Origin: Trichosphaerium sp. ATCC 40318
Lineage: Eukaryota > Discosea > Flabellinia > Trichosidae
Length of the DNA stretch: 37,373 bases
Direction: 5' to 3'
Assembly (NCBI GenBank): GCA_038496445.1
Contig: JALMLS010000226.1
Span: 1-37,373 of the forward strand
The notes beneath the pieces were generated by a model that was given only the letters and a program-made list of their open reading frames with translations, ran no database searches and had not been told where the DNA came from. Shown piece by piece: positions 22,290 through 31,529 of this stretch; position 1 is the first letter of the stretch, and each line of letters begins with the position of its first letter. The position numbers were made by a program, and so were the translations under genes.

Positions 22290-22846
22290 ATATACTTCAG
22301 GCAAATTCATTATTATTATAATATTAGGTTTATTATTAAAAACTAATGAAATGGTACAATAATACCTATTAATAAAATTAAACCACCTATTAAACATAAA
22401 AAGTAAAAAAACTAAATAAATTTTCACTAGTTGCAAAGATTTATTTAAGTTTCAGTAGATACTTCTTGAGCTGCAACCCTACAACTTGTTGAAGCTCTTC
22501 TTCTATAAAACGTATACAGAAATTAATCCTTATAATTTATAAAAGCAACACAAATTAATAATAATATATAAATAAAATTAAACAAACAAAAGTTTACTAT
22601 ATATTTCACCATATATACGAGTAACTTATCATAAATTGTTATTATAGCAAAAATAAAAAGATACAAATAGCGCCTATATATACGACCCTAACACAAGTCC
22701 AAAAAAACTAAATCATTAACTAATAACCATATAACTACACTACATAAAATAAAATTAAATTAATTAACCTTAACACGCTGTACTTATAAACATCATACTA
22801 CAAATGGTATAAAAAAAACTATAAACCAAATAAAATTATCTAACAT
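22290..22846 (-). CDS. nad6: NADH dehydrogenase subunit 6, needs insertions
   Basis: This is a membrane subunit of complex I. The ATG at 22846 opens MLDNFIWFIVFFIPFV, a typical first helix. The signature FGLVL..VYIGAIC.LFLF, comparable to the family's (Y)VGAIAVLFLFV, lies near 22690-22630. A late hydrophobic block, LIGGLILLIGIIVPFH, is near 22360. All pieces are hydrophobic and spaced as expected, but in changing frames. The 3' end is uncertain. Confidence 0.7.
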
Positions 22847-22875
22847 ATTAATTCTTTTTATACTTTTTTTTATAT

Positions 22876-23217
22876 TTACCATCTATTGCAGACATTAATC
22901 ATTCATATCATAACCTAAGAATAAAAGTAAGATAAATTCAAGTAAACTATATAACCTCAAAAGTCATAACTTAAAATCCTAATACACTAGGTAACAACAA
23001 TACTATTTCTAAATCATGATTAAAAATAATAATGCTACCACAAAAAATCTAATTTCAAATTTACCCGTGGTTTTTTATTCATTAAAAACCGCATTCATAC
23101 GGAGATAATTTTGCTTTACTATAACTCTATAAACCAATATATATGAACATCCATATAGTAATATAACTCAAAAAAAAGCACTCCTAACACAAATAAACTT
23201 ATATAAAATGAATACAT
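22876..23217 (-). CDS. nad3: NADH dehydrogenase subunit 3, needs insertions
   Basis: Complex I membrane subunit with the flexible quinone-site loop. ATG 23217 begins MYSFYISLFVLGVLFF. The conserved loop YECG follows, then KFEIRFFVVALLFLIHDLEI, corresponding to (K)F.I(R/S)F(Y/F)LVA.LF.IFDLE(V/I), and finally the LGYDMN..CLQW tail. The likely stop is TAA 22876-22878. About 114 codons is normal for nad3. It lies upstream of nad6 on the same strand. Confidence 0.8.
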
Positions 23218-24012
23218 TTTATTTATTATTGCATCTTTTATATTTAAAATTACTAGAAAACAAAAAATATAAAATTTAAAGAACTTAATTTATTTTTAAT
23301 TTCGCTTCTTCCCTTGAAACTATAAAAAATTATAAACAAATAACTATCCTTTTTAGATATTCATTTATAATACAAGTAACATTCTCTTTTTTTTTCACAT
23401 TTTTTTTACTTTTCTGGAATAAATCTTTTAAAACAAAAGATAAATGTCAATTATTTATACACTTGATTTACTTAAGCTATCAAAGAAAAAAATTAAATGC
23501 TCAGATTTACTAAACTTCACGTCTCTTTATTTATATAAAAATTTACACATAATCTTGTATAGGCCTCTTATACCACATGCCCTGAATTTCAAAATATACC
23601 TAATACACGCCCCGTATCGTTCAATCTCATTGATTTTACCTATAAAAAACTTCTTTTTTCAAATCATTTTAAATCTCTTTTTGACGTAAAAATTTAAACG
23701 ATAATTTGCATTATTTTTATATTTATATCTCGATTAAATTTAAAAACTCCTCTCATATAAAATTATAAAAAACAAATTTTAACGTCGGTTCTTATGATTT
23801 CTTTCCTAAATAAAGTACTAAATGAAAACAATTTATAACGCAATAATACTCAACTATACCAGCATTTAAAGATAAAGATAGCCTATTTTAAATTTAAATA
23901 AGCTCATAAATTACTTATATATATTTTCTTTTTTAAATATAATTTAGAAATATATACAATTTATTACCTTCCTTATAATAAAAACACCAAATTAATTTAA
24001 ATTTATTATTTA
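23218..24012. other. 0.8 kb without a recognised gene
   Basis: AT-rich. It contains the first copy of a dispersed repeat (23277-23395) and an 81-codon plus-strand ORF (23444-23689) that runs against all neighbours and has no recognised motif. A less AT-rich patch at about 23560-23640 may be part of an edited minus-strand gene. I could not assign it. Confidence 0.4.
23277..23395. repeat. Dispersed direct repeat, copy 1
   Basis: This matches 30351-30470 with only a few substitutions (TATCCTTTTTAG against TATCTTTTTTAA, and CAAGTAAC against CAAATAAC). It lies just upstream of nad3 in the direction of transcription. No tRNA fold or protein was recognised, though the centre (CGCTTCTTCCCTTGAAAC) is less AT-rich. 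Confidence 0.85.
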
Positions 24013-24120
24013 TTAGTTTTGTTTCTTATATTTTTGAAGATCTATACATGAAAAACAAACCCACTTCAACCTAATACATATAACTATATAGATCTTCAAA
24101 AATATAAGAAACAAAACTAA
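24013..24120. repeat. Perfect palindrome, 34-base arms
   Basis: Arms 24013-24046 and 24087-24120, 40-base loop. It is the leftmost member of the dense palindrome field and lies in a non-coding stretch. Confidence 0.9.
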
Positions 24121-24366
24121 CAATAAAACAAATCAATTTATACTTTATTTATATATAAATAGTACGTATTCACATAAAAATCGTGTCTTATGTCGTTATA
24201 AAAAAAATCACCATATTAATTCATTTTACATTTTTTCAGTCTATATATTTATATCATAAACACTAACCTTAAGTTTCTTCAAAAAGAATTAAAAAATAAA
24301 TACAACCCTTTCCTAAATTAAAATCACCTTTATATATTTTTTTAAATTGAACTAGTTTCATTTTTA
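24121..24366. other. AT-rich spacer
   Basis: No gene or clear structure recognised between the palindrome at 24120 and the compound palindrome that starts at 24367. Confidence 0.4.
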
Positions 24367-24571
24367 AAGACAATTGCTCGGCTTAATCAGCTTTTGCTAT
24401 AAATAGAAATAGATTATTTACTAGCTTTTTATTCATAATCTATTTCTATTTATAGCAAAAGCTGATTAAGCCGAGCAATTGTCTTCATGATTTTAAAACC
24501 TGGTTTTTTACATGTAAAAAACCAGGTTTTAAAATCATGAAGACAATTGCTCGGCTTAATCAGCTTTTGCT
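24367..24571. repeat. Compound palindrome (A-loop-A'-B-B'-A)
   Basis: Arms 24367-24417 and 24435-24485 (51 bases, 17-base loop) form one hairpin. The second arm is also part of a larger loopless palindrome, 24454-24571 (59-base arms, centre 24512/24513). The element beginning AGACAATTGCTCGG is therefore present three times in alternating orientation. The 3' end and stop codon of the minus-strand reading frame fall inside it. Confidence 0.92.
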
Positions 24572-25701
24572 TTTCTTCTTTTTTTTTTTTTCCTCCCGTT
24601 TCAATCACATTCAAAATTTTCTAGAAAAACCTTGCGTAAAGAAATTAAGAACATAAGCCTGCTATGTTCAAAACCTTCACTTAAAACTAAACGATAATTT
24701 CTAAAATCATTTAAAGTATTTATATAAGAAAACCTTGGTGAATTAGCTTTAAAAATTGGTTGTGTATTATCCTTAAAATCTAAACGAGCACGTAAATCAC
24801 GTAGAAAGCTTTTACGTAAATTTTTAGCTAAAGTAGCTCGTCTATCAGATAGACGAGCTACTTTAGCTAAAAATTTACGTAAAAGCTTTCTACGTGATTT
24901 ACGTGCTCGTTTAGATTTTAAGGATAATACACAACCAATTTTTAAAGCTAATTCACGCTTCTTTTTAGTTATATCTGAAAATATACCTTTTTTCAATAGA
25001 TAAGATATATAATTATAATAATATACCTTATCATATTTTTTCTTTTTTTTTTTCCTTTTTTTTTCTTTTTTTTTTTTTAGTTTTTTTCTAATAAGATTAT
25101 ATATCTTTAATATTTTCTTAAAAGACCTTATTTTATATACCTTTCCTTTTTTTATTATTTTTTTTTTTTTTTTTTTTTTTTCCTTTTTTTTTAATTTATA
25201 AATTAACTTTTTATCTTTTATACGAAATTTTCTTCATCTTTTCCCATAACCTCTCCTATTATTTCTCTTTTTTTTTATTTTTGCTCATTTTCATGCTTTT
25301 ATTTGACTTTTTTTGAAATAATTATTTTTTTTTCCTCTTTTTAAACTTTTAGTTTTTTTTAAAGTAAACCTTTTTTTATTATTTAAATAATTATTTCAAA
25401 AAAATGATTTAAATAATCTCCCATTAAACGTTTTCTCTATAAAGTTAATACGTCTATTTCTTAATTTTTTTAAATATATAGTTCTTATCTTCTTTTCGTT
25501 TCATTTTTTTCCTTTGTTATATTTTAATCAAAGATTATATTTAATTTTTCTCGATAGTTTTCCACTTTTATCTAAACTTCAAATTAATTTATTATAATAT
25601 AAGCTGTCCCTCGCTAAAAGAGTAGAACGTATTAATATATTCATCATATTATTAAAACCTAGATTATTTGTTGTAACTTTTTTGGTCTTTTTATTTTTCA
25701 T
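24556..25701 (-). CDS. Lys-rich 381-codon ORF, possible C-terminal part of S4-like protein
   Basis: Open from ATG 25701 to TAA 24556-24558 when TGA is Trp. The first third contains MMNILIRSTLLARDSLYY.KLI, reminiscent of the S4 RNA-binding fold (LDN.L.R.G.A.SR..ARQLI). The middle is extremely basic (KKK and KKKK runs). Residues encoded by 24738-24956 come from a 219-base perfect palindrome that stays in frame, so the protein carries both a sequence and its antisense translation. The ORF overlaps the preceding reading frame by 43 bases. One added base there would fuse the two into a single S4-like protein, in line with all other frame changes here. Confidence 0.5.
24738..24956. repeat. Perfect palindrome, 109-base arms, in coding sequence
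   Basis: Arms 24738-24846 and 24848-24956 around a single central base, with no mismatch. Total 219 bases (73 codons). It lies wholly inside the minus-strand ORF and does not close it. It has the longest arms of any palindrome in the window. Confidence 0.95.
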
Positions 25702-26229
25702 TTGAACCATTGTTTAATAAATCTTATTTCCTTACGTTTACCTTCTTTTTCTCTAAAAGCATTTAATTTTATTTTTTTTATAAGTCTTCATAAACCATAA
25801 ATATCTATACTATGTTTATATTTACGACGTATTAACTGCAATAGTTTGGCTCTACCTTTATTTTTAAATATTATTCAATGACGCCATACTCAAAATAATC
25901 TATCTTTACGATCCTCACCATAAATATATCTTAATTTTCTATAAAATTCTTTTCATTTTTTTTTTTCATTAAAAAACAATCAATTTTTTCCAAATGATTT
26001 TAATTTTAACTATTAGGTAGAAATCATCTTACATTTCTATTTTTTTTAAAATTTACACATTGATTTTTGCTACCAAATAATCATTTTTTATAAAATTTTT
26101 TATTTTGTCACCGTCTTTTTGATATAAATTTTTTAAATTTTACAAAATTTCCTTTTCAAAGGTATGCTAAGTTATTTCGTAATTTAAATAACCAGTTTTT
26201 TTACGCATACGTTTGACAATACGTTGCAT
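25659..26229 (-). CDS. rps4: S4-like ribosomal protein, N-terminal part, needs two insertions
   Basis: Starting at ATG 26229, inside a palindrome arm, the frame reads MQRIVKRMRKKTGYLNYEIT. An added base at AC[C]TTA near 26173 and another at AG[C]TTA near 26013 carry it to TAG 25659-25661. The region FYRKLRYIYGEDRKDRLF...NKGRAKLLQLIRR resembles the S4 core EKQKLR.IYG…QFR.(Y/F)…G..LL.LLERR. S4 binds the 5' domain of SSU rRNA and helps start assembly. All Trp codons but one or two are TGA. A third addition would continue into the 381-codon ORF downstream. The assignment is moderate; an unrelated basic protein cannot be excluded. Confidence 0.45.
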
Positions 26230-26298
26230 AAAAGATCGTGCTGCATTTCTAATGCAGCACGATCTTTTATGCAACGTATTGTCAAACGTATGCGTAAA
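26200..26298. repeat. Perfect palindrome, 48-base arms
   Basis: Arms 26200-26247 and 26251-26298, loop TCT, total 99 bases. It contains the proposed start codon of the S4-like gene. Confidence 0.95.
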
Positions 26299-26336
26299 GC
26301 TTTGACTATTTAACAAAATCCCCCAGCTTTTTTACG

Positions 26337-26380
26337 TTTTGAGAAATCGACTTTATTATAATAAAGTCGATTTCTCAAAA
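26337..26380. repeat. Perfect palindrome, 22-base arms, no loop
   Basis: Arms 26337-26358 and 26359-26380 (TTTTGAGAAATCG...). It lies between two larger palindromes in a stretch with no long frame. Confidence 0.9.
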
Positions 26381-26405
26381 TAAAATTTTTAAAAGATAAC
26401 CTTGT

Positions 26406-26520
26406 GTTTAAATCAAAAGGTTTATGGAATCGTAAAACGTTTCGCTAGACGCTTTTCCTAAAATTTAGGAAAAGCGTCTAGCGAAACGTTTTACGATTCC
26501 ATAAACCTTTTGATTTAAAC
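26406..26520. repeat. Perfect palindrome, 57-base arms, ends orf657
   Basis: Arms 26406-26462 and 26464-26520 with a 1-base centre. The minus-strand ORF enters the right arm in frame and meets TAG at 26478-26480, so this palindrome supplies the stop codon. Confidence 0.95.
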
Positions 26521-28451
26521 GTATTTAATTTTATTTGACAAGATTTAGTTGCTTTGTTTTTAAATAAATTTTGCTTTCAAAATTTATTTATTTTTTTATT
26601 AACCTTTTCCAACATAGCAAAACGCTTCTTTCTACTAATATATTTATACTTTCTCCACTTTTTTTTTCTTTTTTTATATACATTCTTATTTAATACCTTA
26701 TTTTTCTTTATTTTTAATAAACGTTTTTTTTTTAACAATCGTTTTTTCTTTAAAAATCTAATATATTTTTTTTTATTATCTATTATTTTATACTTTATTT
26801 TACCTCACTTTTTTTTTATTAAAACTCATGCTTGTAATCTTCTATTTCTATTTTTTGATTTTTTTTTTTCTTTTTTTTTTAATTTTAATCTTTTACGCCA
26901 TTTTGTACCTAAAATATATCCTCATTCTTTTTTTTTTTTTGCTTTTTTTTTTTTTAGTATTTTACGTATCCCATATCAAAACCATTCTTTTTCTAAATTT
27001 TTTTTTAAACTAACACTTTTTTTTTCTTTTTCATTCTTTTTTTTCCGTTTCATTCTTTTTTTGTTTGCTTTTAAAATTCATCCTTTATAAAAACTATTAT
27101 AATAATTTTTATAAATTTTTCTATATATATTTTTTTTTTCTTCTTTTACTTTTTTCCCTCTTTTTTTATAAATTAAATTTCTTAAGCTTTCTAATTTTTT
27201 TTTTTTTTCTTTTTTTTTTTTTAAGTATAAAAATCTCATTAAATTTTTATACTTAGTTTGTTCTACGTTTTTTCTTTTATTTTTCAATTTAACATAATAA
27301 AAAAAAAGAAGAGATTTTATATTAAATTTGATTCTTCTTTTTTTTCTAATAACTAAAAATTTAAAAAACTTATGATTAAAATTTTTAATCATTTTAATCA
27401 TTTTATTTTTTAATATTAATATCATAAGTTTATTTAACTTATATTTTCTTTTTATTTTCTTAATCTCTTTTTTATATCTTTTTTTTTGCTTTATTATTTT
27501 TTTAATCTCTTTTTTTATTGCTTTTTTTTTTTTCCTAAGTTTTTTAAAAAATTTTTTTCTTTTTTTTTTAATCTCTTCTTTTTTTTCAATTTTTTTTTGT
27601 TTTATTCTTTCTTGCCTGCGATCTCATGCTCTTTTTTTTCTAAAATAACCTTTTGTATATCTACCTACTAAAAATTTTAATACCTTTTTTTTTTTTTTCT
27701 TTTTTTTTAATATTCTTTTTATTTTATTACCTTGACTTTTTTTGGTTTTTAAAATTTTTATTTTAGAATTAAAAATTTTTATTTTATATTTTACATTAAA
27801 TTTAAATTTTTTCAGAAGCTTCTGAAAAAATTTAAATTTAATGTATTTTTTTTTATAATGTTCTTTTTTTATCTTTTTTATTTTTTCTTTCCTTTTTTTT
27901 GTTTTTTTTTTTCTTTCCTTTCTAAAATATAAAAAATACTGACGTCGTAAGTATTTTTTATATATTTTACTTGGTTTTTTTACTATTCTTTTTATTTTTT
28001 TTAATAAAAACCTTTTTCTAATGTAACGTTTATGAAAAAACAATGAAGGTTTTAAAATTATATTTTTTACGTGATATTTTATTAAGTCAAAGTTTTCTTT
28101 CTTTTTTAGATAGTCAATACACGTTGGACGTACGTCCAACGTGTATTGACTATCTAAAAAAGAAAGAAAACTTTGACTTAATAAAATATCACGTAAAAAA
28201 TATAATTTTAAATTACTTTCTTTAATTTTACTTTTAATTTTACCTACTAAATCAATATTAAAACTAACTTCTTTTCTTTCTTTTAAACATGTATTTATAC
28301 CTTCACTTTTATTTGTTTCTTTTAGATATGTATTTATACCTTCACTTTTATTTGTTTCTTTAAAAAAGATCCTATCGCGATTTTTTAAAGAAATATCCAG
28401 GTTTTTTCTTACTAGTAAAATTAAAGAGACCCAAAGGTTGTTTTTTTTCAC
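26478..28451 (-). CDS. Very Lys-rich 657-codon ORF of unknown function
   Basis: With TGA as Trp the frame is open from GTG 28451 to TAG 26478-26480, with no added base. The upstream frame is open a little further into a palindrome, so the start is uncertain. Near the N-terminus is a tandem repeat of 13 residues (ETNKSEGINT.LK, twice). From residue about 150 the protein is dominated by K, R, I and F with long K runs (for example IKKKRKKFFKKLRKKKK). Palindromes at 27792-27845 and 28051-28212 lie inside and stay in frame. It may be an expanded, rRNA-binding mitoribosomal protein, judging only by charge and neighbours. I do not recognise a family. Confidence 0.55.
27792..27845. repeat. Perfect palindrome, 27-base arms, in orf657
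   Basis: Arms 27792-27818 and 27819-27845, no loop, centred on CAGAAGCTTCTG. 54 bases, 18 codons, in frame. Confidence 0.92.
28051..28212. repeat. Perfect palindrome, 81-base arms, in orf657
   Basis: Arms 28051-28131 and 28132-28212, no loop, centred on GGACGTACGTCC. 162 bases, exactly 54 codons, so the ORF frame is kept. Both strands of the arm are open in the frames used. Confidence 0.95.
28283..28361 (-). repeat. Tandem direct repeat of about 39 bases
   Basis: Two adjoining copies encode ETNKSEGINTYLK and ETNKSEGINTCLK in orf657. Differences are one or two bases. This is the only clear protein-level tandem repeat in the window. Confidence 0.85.
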
Positions 28452-28655
28452 AAATAACCTTTGGGTCTCTTTAATTTTACTAGTAAGAAAAAACCTGGAT
28501 ATTTCTTACTAAGGTTATCTAATATTATTTCTTCGCTGGTATACTTAATTTTAAATTAATTTAAAATTAAGTATACCAGCGAAGAAATAATATTAGATAA
28601 CCTTAGTAAGAAATATCCAGGTTTTTTCTTACTAGTAAAATTAAAGAGACCCAAA
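28388..28655. repeat. Compound palindrome (A-loop-A'-B-B'-A)
   Basis: Arms 28388-28439 and 28456-28507 (52 bases, 16-base loop) overlap a larger loopless palindrome, 28460-28655 (98-base arms, centre 28557/28558). The element starting AATATCCAGG occurs three times in alternating orientation, the same plan as at 24367-24571. The GTG start of orf657 lies in the loop of the first hairpin. Confidence 0.93.
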
Positions 28656-28672
28656 ATTAATGACTTAATTAC

Positions 28673-28815
28673 TATTAAATTTTTATCGATAGGTAAGCGG
28701 GATATAAAGTTTACGTCTCTCTTTTAGTTAACTAAACAAAGACGTAAACTTTATATCCCGCTTACCTATCGATAAAAATTTAATAAAGCGGGATATAAAG
28801 TTTACGTCTTTGTTT
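28673..28815. repeat. Compound palindrome (A-loop-A'-partial A)
   Basis: Arms 28673-28718 and 28740-28785 (46 bases, 21-base loop) overlap arms 28734-28763 and 28786-28815 (30 bases, 22-base loop). The element around AGCGGGATATAAAG is present three times, alternating in strand. Confidence 0.92.
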
Positions 28816-29646
28816 TTAAAACGCCGTTTTTTTTTTTTTTCTTTTTTTTTTCTATTCAATATTTTTATTTAAATTTACAAAATTAATAAACTTAATTTAT
28901 TTTTAAAATAAGTTTATTTTTTATAGGCAATTTTACCTTCTATAACGTCCACTAATATGTAATTTATTTAATTTATTGCTTATTTTTTCTGGTTTCTTAT
29001 TTCACGATATAATACAAAATTTGCTTACTATTAAGATATTTTCTTAAAATTAATTACGCTTACCTTTTCATAAAGTTTTTCAAAAAGATTACTACGACGT
29101 GGTATAAACTTCTAAACACTTTTACATAAAAATATAAACACGTATAAAAAAACTTAAAATATCAAAAAATAAACCGAAAACGAATGATTTAAATTTTCCA
29201 TTTTACCAACCCTAATCTAACTAAATTATTCCTATTTTTTCAAAATATAATACAAAATTTAGCAAAACAAAATATAAAACTTTGCTATTTTAAAAAACGC
29301 CTCAATTAACACCTAAAAACCACCCTTACGTAAAAACTTATAATTAATATAAAAACTCTAAATTTCTTGCACAAAATTCTTAATTTATAAACATAACCAA
29401 GTTTATAGAAGCTTTTCTTCCTTCATATAAGTTAACTTAAACCTCACATTTGATCTATTTTGGCTAATTTTTGTTTATTAAATTGATCTCCATAAAACGA
29501 GAACACTATAAAACACACATTACGACTACTATAACAAGTATATAACCAAGTTTTACAAAACAACTATATATCACCATTGATCATAAACATATCAAGGCAT
29601 ATTCATACCTTAAATCAGCTAAACCCCTATTAAATAATAAATAAAC
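28816..29646. other. Unassigned stretch, possibly an edited gene
   Basis: There is no long frame, but the composition and scattered short open pieces on the minus strand (LHISGRYRR near 28960, NRGLADLRYEYALICL near 29600) resemble the edited genes elsewhere. I could not assemble a family match. Confidence 0.35.
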
Positions 29647-29820
29647 TGTGTTGGAGGATAACGAACAAAAAAAGATTTAAGGGAATGATTTTAAAACTAA
29701 CATATTTAAATATCGCTTATTTTTAGGTTGTTTAAACAACCTAAAAATAAGCGATATTTAAATATGTTAGTTTTAAAATCATTCCCTTAAATCTTTTTTT
29801 GTTCGTTATCCTCCAACACA
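29647..29820. repeat. Perfect palindrome, 87-base arms, no loop
   Basis: Arms 29647-29733 and 29734-29820, centre GTTGTTTAAACAAC, no mismatch, including matching 7-base A and T runs. Confidence 0.95.
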
Positions 29821-29864
29821 TAAATAACCTTTTAAAAAACTTTAATATCTAGATGATTACTCTG

Positions 29865-29936
29865 TATTTTTTTAGAGAATTGTTGCGTTACCAAAAAATT
29901 AATTTTTTGGTAACGCAACAATTCTCTAAAAAAATA
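29865..29936. repeat. Perfect palindrome, 36-base arms, no loop
   Basis: Arms 29865-29900 and 29901-29936, centred on AATTAATT. It lies 44 bases from the previous palindrome. Confidence 0.93.
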
Positions 29937-30350
29937 TCACTAGTTAGTAATTCAAAACTAAATTTCTTTTTTTCAAAACATAAAGAAACCTTTTGTTATA
30001 GCAACTCAGTAAAACCATCACTTCAGCATTACAATTAAAACTATAATTATTACCACTTAGCTATACCATTTATCCAAATACATCCACCTACATAACCATC
30101 CATGTAGTCATACCTACACAATATCTGTTTGACACACTAAAGATGCCCTATTAAAATTATATGCTTCATTATAACACGTAAACCGTCGTAACCTAATCAC
30201 AAAGAATAAAAACAATAGGTCTTACTCTTTTTTTAAAATGTAAACTATATTATTAAAATCTTCTTTTAACCAACCTACAATGCTAAACCTAAAAACACTT
30301 AAATATAAAAAAAAAAATAAAAGCTATCTAAAAAACAAAAAAAAATAAAA
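29937..30350. other. Unassigned stretch, possibly an edited minus-strand gene
   Basis: Short minus-strand pieces include RLRRF.CYNEAYNF and YMDGYVGGCIWING near 30080-30200, weakly like the (Y)…(R/E)W.GG.LTN region of S2. This is too weak for a gene call. Poly-A runs lie near 30310-30350. Confidence 0.3.
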
Positions 30351-30470
30351 TAAAGAACTTAATTTATTTTTAATTTCGCTTCTTCCCTTGAAACTATAAA
30401 AAATTATAAACAAATAACTATCTTTTTTAAATATTCATTTATAATACAAATAACATTCTCTTTTTTTAAA
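30351..30470. repeat. Dispersed direct repeat, copy 2
   Basis: Second copy of 23277-23395, same orientation. It lies just downstream of the orf340 stop codon, whereas copy 1 lies upstream of nad3. Confidence 0.85.
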
Positions 30471-30491
30471 TAAAAAATATAAAATAAAATA

Positions 30492-31514
30492 TTAAAAAAA
30501 AATAGATATTAAAAAATATATAACTTTTTTTAATATTTCAACAAATAAAAAAAAATCATTATCCATATCTAAAAAAATCTGAGTAGTTTCATTTAAACAA
30601 TCATAACAACCTACCATATTTTCTTCATAACTACAATATAAATTTCCATCAATATTTTCACCAATTTCCCTTACCAGTTGATTTTCTCCGGGAAACACTA
30701 TGTCAATTCCTTCTAAAGTATCTTTTCCTCCATAATCTTCTTCCTCAAAAGTCACAATATTCTCAAAAATTTCATTTGAACCATCAGATGCAATAGCTTC
30801 ATCTAAATTTAATGTATCTGATGAACTATCATCTAGTTCATCAGATACATTAAATTTAGATGAAGCTATTGCATCTGACAATAACTCATCTAAATTTGGA
30901 TTATTATATCCTTGAAAATTTTCTGTCCCTTGATAAGTAGGTTCATCTTCGATATTTACTATATTTTCTCTATAATTACCTCAATTGTAAGACTCTAAAG
31001 CTTGCTCCATTATTTTTACTGTTTCACTTGCAACGTCTAACTCTACCTCTACTTTTGGTATTTGTTGCTGCAATTCTAAAATTCCCTCAATTATTTTTTC
31101 GTCTAAATCTAAATCTGGATCTTCAAATTCAAAAGCTGGTAATATTAATATATTTTGCGGTTCAAAATATGCTTCACAATTCTCAAGATTCACATCGTTT
31201 TTTAAATTTTTATACCCTAAATTATAGCGAAGCACCTGATCAATACAGTCCATATCTACAGAGATTATATGATTATTACTATTATAATAAAAACCTGCAG
31301 CAAAACCTAAACAAACTATAAATAATACACTTGTTACTCCTAATAAAATGAACCTATTATGTATAACCTCCTCTAAATTTTGAGGTTCTAATATCAATCC
31401 TGGTATAGACACGTAGGCCCCTTTGCTTTTTTTGCTTTTTAGGCAATTAAAAAAAACAAAAAAAAAACGTGCCATTTTTTCCATTATTTCATCAACAATT
31501 TTAGAATTTTCCAT
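30492..31514 (-). CDS. Acidic single-pass membrane protein, 340 codons, no insertion needed
   Basis: Open from ATG 31514 to its stop at 30492, reading one in-frame TGA (30981-30983) as Trp. A basic N-terminus (residues about 10-35, with FFFVFFN and KSKKSK) is followed by VIHNRFILLGVTSVLFIVCLG, a clear membrane helix. The remainder is strongly acidic (DPDLDLDEKIIEG, EEEDYGGKD), opposite in charge to its lysine-rich neighbours. A palindrome at 30784-30878 encodes an internal stretch SDELDDSSSD with antisense-related flanks. ATG lies 15 bases after the nad4 stop. I recognise no family; a tethered factor exposed in the matrix or intermembrane space is possible. Confidence 0.7.
30784..30878. repeat. 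Perfect palindrome, 45-base arms, in orf340
   Basis: Arms 30784-30828 and 30834-30878, 5-base loop. The reading frame runs through both arms without a stop. Confidence 0.94.
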
Positions 31515-31529
31515 GATAAGTAAGCTTAT

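Noticed and set aside
23444-23689. 81-residue plus-strand ORF
   Set aside because: It opposes every neighbouring gene, has no motif, and may be antisense to an edited gene.
26554-27671. Phe-rich plus-strand ORFs
   Set aside because: They are the complement of the poly-lysine orf657 (AAA read as TTT).
28043-28225. 60-residue plus-strand ORF over the palindrome
   Set aside because: The perfect palindrome repeats the orf657 reading on the other strand.
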